A stretch of DNA of 37,857 bases from Fibrobacter sp. UWP2 (GTDB lineage: Bacteria > Fibrobacterota > Fibrobacteria > Fibrobacterales > Fibrobacteraceae). The notes beneath the pieces are model-generated. The model searched no databases. It saw only the letters and a list, made by a program, of their open reading frames with translations, and was not told the DNA's origin. The stretch is from NCBI RefSeq assembly GCF_900141705.1, contig NZ_FQYM01000027.1, positions 1 to 37,857 on the forward strand, read 5' to 3'. Below are positions 32,462 through 37,857 of the stretch, piece after piece (the stretch's first letter is position 1; each line of letters starts with the position of its first letter). The position numbers and the translations under genes are program-made.

Positions 32462-34353
32462 CAGCCTCTCTCCTTTAAAGTCAACTTGCACACAGTCCCC
32501 TTGCGGAGCGTCTCGTCTGCTTTGGGGGTCTGAGCGACCACACGGCCCTTGCCCTCGTATTCCACGTTCATGCGAATGTTCCCCATCACCTCGAGGGCAT
32601 CCTTCAGCGAAAGACCCTTGAGGTCGGGCATCTTGGTCGCCACAGTCTCACCAAGCATCAGCACCACGCCCATCGAGTCGAGCATGTCGTTACGCTGCGA
32701 AATCACTCGGTCTCCCTCGCCTTGCAAAGTCACCGGGCATCCCCTGTCGCCAGCCAAACGCTTCGCCGCATTCACGGTCATGCCCATAAAGTCCACGTCG
32801 CAGGGATTGTCCACCTTGACTTGCACCAGGTTGTGCGAAAGCGGCGAAAGTTCCGGATGGTAATAGACGCCTTCCATAATGCGACGGAAAATCGGCCCCG
32901 CCGTCACACCGCCGGCATGAACCCCTTGCGGGTCATCCACCAGCACCATGCACACATAGCGGGCATTTTCCACAGGCGCAAGCCCAATGAACGAAGCCAC
33001 CTGATGGTTGCGGTCGTACTTGCCCAATTCCTGACTGTACTTTTCGGCCGTACCCGTCTTGCCCCCAAACAGCACGTCGGGAATCTTTTTAGAGGCCACG
33101 CGCTTTGCCGTTCCGCTATTCACCACACGGTTGAGCATGGCGCGGATCTTGGCCGCAGTCTGTTCGCTAATCACGCGGCGCACTTCCACCGGTTCCTTCT
33201 TCTCGACCAAATTCCCATTGGCGTCCCGCCATTCCTTCACAATCATAGGTTCCATCAGCTTGCCGCCATTCGCCACAGCAGAGTACGCCATCACCATCTG
33301 GATGGGCGTCACCATCACAGCATGCCCAAAGCCCATTTGCTTAAGGTCACTGCCGCTGTTGCTCGCAAGCGTGTACGGATCCTTCAACATTCCCGATTCC
33401 TCGCCGTAAAAGGCGTCGGAGGTCTTCATTCCCAAACCGTAATGGCTCGCCATCTGGTAAAGTTTTTGCGCGCCCACCGCATCGGCGATCTTTGCAAACA
33501 CAATGTTCGAGGACTGCACCATCGCTTCGCTCATGTTCATGTCACCATACTCATGGGTGTCACGTATCGGGTTCGCCCTCGGGTTCCACTTCCACGACTT
33601 ACCCTCATTCGGGAAAATCCGGTTCGTATCGACAATGCCGTTCTCAAGCGCCGCCGAAGCGGTAATGACCTTGAAGGTGGATCCCGGTTCATAGGACATC
33701 GATACAATGTCGTTTTTCGCCATGCGGCCTATGCCCTGCGTTTTGGAGTTCGGGTCAAAGGTCGGGTAGCTCGCCATGGCGAGGATTTCGCCCGTGTACG
33801 GGTCCACCACCACGGCGCTCGCGCTCTTTGCGCTAAATTCCGCGACGCCGTCCTTAAGAGCCTTCTCCACAATCTCCTGCATGTTCTTGTCAATCGTCAA
33901 AACCAGGTTCTTGCCCGGTTCTGCCTGGGCCACGTCTTCGCTGCGGCTGTAAATTTCACGGTGGCGCACGTCCTGCACGCTCACGCGGAAGCCCTCCACA
34001 CCCGTAAGGCGGGAGTCGAACACGCGTTCAATGCCCATGTTGCCGTGTCCGTTAAAGTCCAACTTGCCCACAATCTGGCTTGCAAGCTTGCCCTGCAAAA
34101 AGATTCGGCTGTAATCCAGCACCTTGTTCGCCGTGTCGCGAAGGTTGTCGGCAAGCACCACGCCATTGCGGTCCATAATCTGACCGCGCTCGGCATAGAC
34201 GTTCTTGGAACGCACCACCATGTCCTTGGTCTTGGACTGATAAGCCTTCTGGTTCAAAACCTGGATGTTGAAAGTCTGCAGCATGAGTACGGCCACAAGA
34301 CTCATCACGAGCCACTTGATAAATGCCAAAGGTTCCAATCTGAACTTGTTCAC
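32461..34353 (-). CDS. ftsI: septal transpeptidase FtsI (class B penicillin-binding protein) with two PASTA domains
   Basis: Crosslinks septal peptidoglycan with FtsW. The 630-residue protein has one N-terminal membrane helix (about 13-27), a dimerisation domain, and the transpeptidase with S225-T-F-K228, S281-S-N283 and K432-T-G434. Two PASTA-like repeats follow (about 514-569 and 572-629), which the short E. coli FtsI lacks. It starts with GTG (GTGA overlap with the ftsL stop) and has GGAGG six bases upstream. Confidence 0.96.
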   Translation of the reverse strand: MNKFRLEPLAFIKWLVMSLVAVLMLQTFNIQVLNQKAYQSKTKDMVVRSKNVYAERGQIMDRNGVVLADNLRDTANKVLDYSRIFLQGKLASQIVGKLDFNGHGNMGIERVFDSRLTGVEGFRVSVQDVRHREIYSRSEDVAQAEPGKNLVLTIDKNMQEIVEKALKDGVAEFSAKSASAVVVDPYTGEILAMASYPTFDPNSKTQGIGRMAKNDIVSMSYEPGSTFKVITASAALENGIVDTNRIFPNEGKSWKWNPRANPIRDTHEYGDMNMSEAMVQSSNIVFAKIADAVGAQKLYQMASHYGLGMKTSDAFYGEESGMLKDPYTLASNSGSDLKQMGFGHAVMVTPIQMVMAYSAVANGGKLMEPMIVKEWRDANGNLVEKKEPVEVRRVISEQTAAKIRAMLNRVVNSGTAKRVASKKIPDVLFGGKTGTAEKYSQELGKYDRNHQVASFIGLAPVENARYVCMVLVDDPQGVHAGGVTAGPIFRRIMEGVYYHPELSPLSHNLVQVKVDNPCDVDFMGMTVNAAKRLAGDRGCPVTLQGEGDRVISQRNDMLDSMGVVLMLGETVATKMPDLKGLSLKDALEVMGNIRMNVEYEGKGRVVAQTPKADETLRKGTVCKLTLKERG

Positions 34354-34661
34354 TTGGAGCCTCCTTGCGGCATCACCTTCACCGGCAGCACATTCAAGCC
34401 AAGTTCAGCCTGTTCCGCGAACTCAGCCATATTTTCTAAAGACGAAAGCTGATTGATCTTGAGCTCCAGCAAAAGCGCGTCCCGCTGCAAAAACGTCAGT
34501 TCCTCAGAGAGCTTGTGCTTGGTCTCGTACAAGCTGTTTAAGCGGTTTTGCAGGTAGAGGGGCGTCATGCAGAACAGCACCAAAAAGAGCAGCACCAAAG
34601 ACACGATCCAAAAGATGGAGCGGTTGGTCGTAGGAACGAGTATTTTCTTGGTATCACTCAT
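34350..34661 (-). CDS. ftsL: FtsL-like divisome protein
   Basis: A 103-residue bitopic protein: a short cytoplasmic N-terminus, one membrane helix (about 16-37, IFWIVSLVLLFLVLF) and a periplasmic heptad-like stretch (about 38-75) that would form the FtsB/FtsL coiled coil. Sequence conservation in this family is low, so the assignment rests on size, topology and position between rsmH and ftsI. It overlaps both by four bases. Confidence 0.82.
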   Translation of the reverse strand: MSDTKKILVPTTNRSIFWIVSLVLLFLVLFCMTPLYLQNRLNSLYETKHKLSEELTFLQRDALLLELKINQLSSLENMAEFAEQAELGLNVLPVKVMPQGGSK

Positions 34662-35653
34662 ACGCGTTCGTACACCCTCAGTTTCGCAGAGCGAGCCCTG
34701 CTATTCCTTGCAATTTCTTCATCACTGGGCAGAATCGGCTTGCGATTCACCTTCTTTAGGCGCTGGTGGTTGCCGCCGCACATGCACACCGGCAAGTTCT
34801 CGGGGCAAATGCAGGCCTTCTCGAACTTGGCGCAAGTGTCCTTCACACAGCGGTCTTCCACGCTGTGGTAGCTCATCACCACCAAGCGGCCGCCCACCTT
34901 GAGGCAATCCACCGCCGCAGTCAGGCTCTGTTCAATTTGGGCGAGTTCGCCGTTCACTTCCATGCGAACCGCCTGGAACACGCGTGCCAGCAGGCTGTTC
35001 ACATCGCGGCGCTTGTCGGGGAACACCGCTTCCACAATCGCCTTCACGTCGCTCGGCAAAATGTCACGGTTCTCCGCAGCCGTCTTTACCGCGACTTCCA
35101 CAAGGCGGGTCGCCAGTTTATAGGCGCGGTCCATGTCCGCATTCTTGCGGAGGGCATCGGCCAAGTCGTCGGCGCTCACCGAACGTAGCCATTCCTGGGC
35201 GCTCACGCCCTCGCGGCGGTCCATGCGCAAATCCAGCGGGTTGTTTCCCACAAAGGTGAACCCGCGGCTTGAATCATCGACCTGGTGGCTGCTGATTCCC
35301 AGATCATACAATATTCCGTCGACCGAATTTGCCGCAATCTCTTCACCCAGCTTGGCAAAAGCCACCGGGTGTACAACGAACTTCGGCGATTTCTCGACAG
35401 GGATAGTCGCCATGCGCTTTGTGGCAAAAGCCACCGCCTCTTCGTCGCGGTCAAAGGAGTGCAGCGTCCCCGCAGGGCTCAACTTATTCGCTATGGCATA
35501 CGAATGACCGCCGCCGCCAAGAGTACAATCCACAAACGTCCCTCCCACAAGGGAGGCGTCACTTAGCCGCAGGCCCTCGAGGCATTCTGCGAGCATCACC
35601 GGTTCGTGATAGTTTATTTGTAATTTAGCTTGACGAAGGTCAGCGTTTTCCAT
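34658..35653 (-). CDS. rsmH: 16S rRNA N4-methylcytidine-1402 methyltransferase RsmH
   Basis: Methylates C1402 of 16S rRNA using S-adenosylmethionine; formerly MraW. The 331-residue protein shows the family order: INYHEPVMLAECLEGL, the SAM-binding loop FVDCTLGGGGHS, ILYDLGISSHQVDD, and toward the end LVVMSYHSVEDRCVK and the Cys-rich CICPENLPVCMCGG segment. It overlaps mraZ by 14 bases and ftsL by four. Confidence 0.97.
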   Translation of the reverse strand: MENADLRQAKLQINYHEPVMLAECLEGLRLSDASLVGGTFVDCTLGGGGHSYAIANKLSPAGTLHSFDRDEEAVAFATKRMATIPVEKSPKFVVHPVAFAKLGEEIAANSVDGILYDLGISSHQVDDSSRGFTFVGNNPLDLRMDRREGVSAQEWLRSVSADDLADALRKNADMDRAYKLATRLVEVAVKTAAENRDILPSDVKAIVEAVFPDKRRDVNSLLARVFQAVRMEVNGELAQIEQSLTAAVDCLKVGGRLVVMSYHSVEDRCVKDTCAKFEKACICPENLPVCMCGGNHQRLKKVNRKPILPSDEEIARNSRARSAKLRVYERV

Positions 35654-36116
35654 CCGGGCCCTCCGTCAAACCTTCACCGTAGAATGCAGCATCGAATGCA
35701 GCCATCGCTTCATTTGTCTGTAAGCCATACTTGGCGTTGAAGCGATCCGGGTTCCATAATTCAAGAGTCTTACCGCTTGCCTGCACGTAAAGGACTTCGT
35801 CCTTAAGGCCAGCATACTCCAACAAAATCTTGGGGAGTAAAATGCGATTTTGGCCGTCTAGCTCTACGAATGTAGCGCAGAGGCCTCTCCGAACTAGGTC
35901 GGTTTGACGGCGGTCGGACCTCTGGTCCAAGTCCGCCATGAATTTCTCGTACTCCGAAAGGACGAACAACCTCAGGGTCTGGTCCGGTCCGCGAGTGACC
36001 ACGAACTCATTCCCATCGGCAGCCGAAAGCTGACGACGGAAATCCCTGGGGAAGGAGGTCCTCCCCTTTCCGTCGATAGCCGTCTGGGCTTGTCCTATGA
36101 AAGAAGTGAAATTCAT
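35640..36116 (-). CDS. mraZ: transcriptional regulator MraZ
   Basis: DNA-binding protein with two AbrB/SpoVT-like halves that represses the dcw operon. The 158-residue product shows both halves: FIGQAQTAIDGKGRTSFP (6-23) and ELDGQNRILLPKILLEYAGL (85-104), with the DxKGR and DxxxRI marks. The ATG at 36116 begins MNFTSFIG, the usual start; an in-frame start 15 codons earlier would run into the operator repeats. It overlaps rsmH and opens the dcw cluster, with four candidate target boxes directly upstream. Confidence 0.95.
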   Translation of the reverse strand: MNFTSFIGQAQTAIDGKGRTSFPRDFRRQLSAADGNEFVVTRGPDQTLRLFVLSEYEKFMADLDQRSDRRQTDLVRRGLCATFVELDGQNRILLPKILLEYAGLKDEVLYVQASGKTLELWNPDRFNAKYGLQTNEAMAAFDAAFYGEGLTEGPDGKR

Positions 36117-36124
36117 TTTGTTTT

Positions 36125-36171
36125 TACCACATTTTACCACAACACGCAATAAATCTACCACTTTCTACCAC
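36125..36171 (-). promoter_or_regulatory. four phased direct repeats, candidate MraZ operator
   Basis: On the minus strand GTGGTA occurs four times, occupying 36125-36130, 36135-36140, 36156-36161 and 36166-36171. Spacings are 10, 21 and 10 bases, one or two DNA turns. MraZ in E. coli and mycoplasmas binds tandem TGGG- or GTGG-type boxes spaced about 10 bases apart. The boxes end nine bases before the mraZ start. An inverted repeat CCACTT-n5-AAGTGG at 36168-36184 adds a fifth half-site in the opposite direction. Confidence 0.75.
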
Positions 36172-36195
36172 TTCTTGCAAGTGGTTCTTACGAAA

Positions 36196-36201
36196 ATCAT
36201 A
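36196..36201 (-). promoter_or_regulatory. extended -10 promoter of the dcw operon
   Basis: TATGAT on the minus strand, preceded by TGG to give the extended -10 form TGnTATGAT. No clear -35 hexamer is seen, which an extended -10 can tolerate. Transcription would start around 36188, so the GTGGTA boxes lie in the early transcribed region, a position where bound MraZ would block RNA polymerase. Confidence 0.45.
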
Positions 36202-36249
36202 CCAGATATTGTGGTCCGGCGTCGTTGTACTACACAAGAGAGCACTAAA

Positions 36250-36282
36250 CAAAGAAAACACCAATGCATTTTAACATTGGTG
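36250..36282 (-). terminator. rho-independent terminator of the FISUMP gene
   Basis: A perfect eight-base-pair stem, CACCAATG/CATTGGTG (36259-36266 with 36275-36282), and an eight-base loop. On the minus strand TTTTCTTTG follows immediately, which fits termination of the gene ending at 36325. On the plus strand a T-run also follows about eight bases later. It isolates the dcw operon from the upstream gene. Confidence 0.85.
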
Positions 36283-36324
36283 CTCATTCTTTTTTTATGA
36301 TGTTTATTTAGTCAAGCGACGGAT

Positions 36325-37857
36325 TTATTCGGCATCCTTTACGCAGCGGACGGAGTAGCCATTCATTATGTCAGCTTCCTCGTCTAAGAACTCATTACTA
36401 AAAAATGAGACATTCCAACTGATGGCTTCAGAGGTAATTTCACTAGACCGTCTAGACAGAGTTGATGTCCAAAAATAGGCCCCCATTCCAGCATCCATAA
36501 ATTTGCCTGTCGAACTGCTTCTTTGGCCTGCGGGGACAACCGAAAAGCCAACATCATCAGTTCCATTTTCTCCTTCGTACCATCCTTTTTTGGATTTGCC
36601 TATACGTGCAGTACCCTTGTCAATATCAGATTCCATTAGGTCCAAAAATTCCAATGAATTGGGCAAATGCCAACCTCTTGGGCATGCGTTTAAAGCAGCC
36701 TCATATGTATACAAACGTCCACCTGCAAGGCAATTAGACTCTCTGTCGTCATAACACCAGCTTCCGGTTTCTGTTTCGCGATTCAAATTTTGGGCCATCC
36801 ATATACCGCTAGAGAGCTCTACTGTCTTGTAAACCTTGTTGTTATCGGAAGAATCAACCCATGTTCCGTAGATTATACTTTCACTGTTGTTCAGCCAACT
36901 TACTGCAGGAACATCCCAGTTCCAATCATTCATGTGCACCCATACACCCTTACGAGTACAGGAATAGAGTTCTCCGTGAAATTCAGTTGTTTCACCAATA
37001 TGGGAGCCAGTACAGCCAACACCTATCAATTCCTCAACTGTAGTCATCAATCTCCAATAGTAATCAGTAGAATCATAACTACCCGCAACTTTCGTGTCGC
37101 AAACATAATGATTTTCCTGATTAATTCTTCCATAAAGCAAGTTTCCTTCATACGATGTAATCGGCCTTATGACGCCATCTAATACCATATAATAAAATTT
37201 ACATGGTTCTTCATGAGTGTCATTGTATAATTCAGGAGCAACGATCCAATGATATGTAGTGTCTTCCATTTTATACGTTGGGTCATAAGCGCATACATAA
37301 TACAAATCATCTACTTTGACAAAACTTGTGTCACCCTTTATTTTTTCAGTGCAAGCAAAACCACCTGCATTTTTCATCAAGAAATCCACCACGGTGCCGC
37401 GGCGCCAACTGGCGCCGTTGTAAACATAGACAAAGTCGGCATTCACGGCGCCGTTGCGCACGTCGCCTTCGACAAAGGTCGTATTGAGTCCGCCCCAACC
37501 GAGAGTATCCTTCTCGATGTCTTTCGACGAACGCCAATGCCTGTTGTCGCAGGTGTAGAAAGAGCCACCATTCGAGTCGACCATCGTATTGCGCAAGGCG
37601 GTGCAGCCGCCAAACCCGAGAGTGATATCGAGCTGGTCGCCAGTACGCCAACCGGTACCAAGCGAGTCAAAAACGTAGACGCTGTTTGTATCCACGTTGC
37701 CGGTTCTTACGGTGCCGTCAAAGGCATCGTGGGGCCAGCCGCATGTATCGTATTCTATGGGTTTGGCGCTTTGCCATGCGCGGTCTCTGCAAATGTACCA
37801 TTTCTTTTCGGCAGAGTCTTGCGCAATGTTCCCTTCTTTAGAACTGGTGCAACCCAG
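36325..37857 (-). CDS. secreted FISUMP-domain protein, 5' end beyond the window
   Basis: The frame is open through the right edge, so only the last 510 residues are visible; a GTG at 37695 is an internal Val codon, not a start. The N-terminal visible part has repeated Cys/Trp modules (see repeat entry). The C-terminal about 190 residues match the FISUMP type: GIWMAQNLN, GRLYTYEAALNACPRGWHLPNSLEF, then GFSVVPAGQR, YFWTSTL and the final GYSVRCVKDAE. These proteins are abundant in Fibrobacter and are presumably surface-exposed; their function is not established. A G+C step occurs near 37375: 62% in 37561-37620 but 33% in 37141-37200. Confidence 0.85.
   Translation of the reverse strand: MGCTSSKEGNIAQDSAEKKWYICRDRAWQSAKPIEYDTCGWPHDAFDGTVRTGNVDTNSVYVFDSLGTGWRTGDQLDITLGFGGCTALRNTMVDSNGGSFYTCDNRHWRSSKDIEKDTLGWGGLNTTFVEGDVRNGAVNADFVYVYNGASWRRGTVVDFLMKNAGGFACTEKIKGDTSFVKVDDLYYVCAYDPTYKMEDTTYHWIVAPELYNDTHEEPCKFYYMVLDGVIRPITSYEGNLLYGRINQENHYVCDTKVAGSYDSTDYYWRLMTTVEELIGVGCTGSHIGETTEFHGELYSCTRKGVWVHMNDWNWDVPAVSWLNNSESIIYGTWVDSSDNNKVYKTVELSSGIWMAQNLNRETETGSWCYDDRESNCLAGGRLYTYEAALNACPRGWHLPNSLEFLDLMESDIDKGTARIGKSKKGWYEGENGTDDVGFSVVPAGQRSSSTGKFMDAGMGAYFWTSTLSRRSSEITSEAISWNVSFFSNEFLDEEADIMNGYSVRCVKDAE
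37357..37854 (-). repeat. two tandem 82-84-residue repeats in the FISUMP protein
   Basis: Two consecutive units, 37609-37854 (82 residues) and 37357-37608 (84 residues), share the order GCT, YxC-x4-W, D-T-x-GW, a V-R-x-G-x-V segment, a Y-V-[FY] strand and W-R-x-G. Divergent C-terminal relatives (YYVC, HYVC, LYSC) continue to about 36930. The paired cysteines suggest disulfide-stabilised modules. Confidence 0.7.

Noticed and set aside
36125-36171. CRISPR-like short repeats
   Set aside because: The repeat units are six bases with 10-base phasing and no spacers, which fits regulator binding sites rather than a CRISPR array.
37693-37695. GTG start for the FISUMP gene
   Set aside because: The frame continues open to the window edge with the same repeat pattern upstream (YICRDRAW, DTCGW), so this codon is an internal valine.

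Overview
This window looks like chromosomal DNA of a Gram-negative bacterium of the Fibrobacter lineage (F. succinogenes-like). The assignment is an inference from four things: a C-terminal FISUMP ('Fibrobacter succinogenes major paralogous') type domain in the gene at the right edge, serine-run linkers in a secreted lipoprotein, several outer-membrane barrel proteins and lipoproteins, and a DAP-type MurE. Almost every gene is on the minus strand and densely packed. No gene-free stretch exceeds about 210 bases.

Layout from left to right. (1) 1-584: an AT-rich edge with a small secreted orphan protein and perhaps the tail of a plus-strand gene. (2) 585-7561: the translation/transcription operon rimP-nusA-infB-rbfA-truB-ribF, transcribed leftward, with most genes overlapping or abutting. 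(3) 7712-9935: an LtaS/sulfatase-type membrane phosphotransferase and a divergent 69-residue two-helix membrane protein. (4) 9916-13295: a four-gene minus-strand cluster made of a tail-anchored STAS protein, a membrane-anchored LytM-like protein without its zinc ligands, a lipoprotein and a NUDX14-like Nudix hydrolase. (5) 13374-15579: a PorV/UPF0164-like barrel divergent from a complete XerC/XerD-type recombinase. (6) 15634-19158: purT followed by a lipoprotein and a barrel protein. (7) 19276-22122: a serine-linker lipoprotein with a beta-sandwich-like C-terminus and a possibly Wzi-like outer-membrane protein. (8) 22317-36116: the division and cell wall (dcw) cluster mraZ-rsmH-ftsL-ftsI-murE-murF-ftsW-murG-murC-ftsQ-ftsA-ftsZ, transcribed leftward as a near-continuous overlapping operon. 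mraY, murD and ddl are not at their usual places. (9) 36325 to the right edge: the 3' part of a FISUMP gene.

In the dcw cluster, MurE, MurF, MurC and MurG make the DAP-type lipid-linked precursor, FtsW and FtsI polymerise and crosslink it at the septum, and FtsL, FtsQ, FtsA and FtsZ form the divisome scaffold. MraZ probably represses the cluster through four phased direct repeats found just upstream of its own gene.

The most notable signals are the phased MraZ-type operator, the dead-LytM/STAS/lipoprotein/Nudix cluster, a paired-Cys/Trp module shared by two unrelated secreted proteins, a sharp composition break inside the FISUMP gene, candidate leaderless promoters at four genes, and truB starting with TTG directly after the rbfA stop in the same frame. 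I see no CRISPR array, tRNA, rRNA or insertion sequence. Nothing here is a clear-cut new defence or mobile system.
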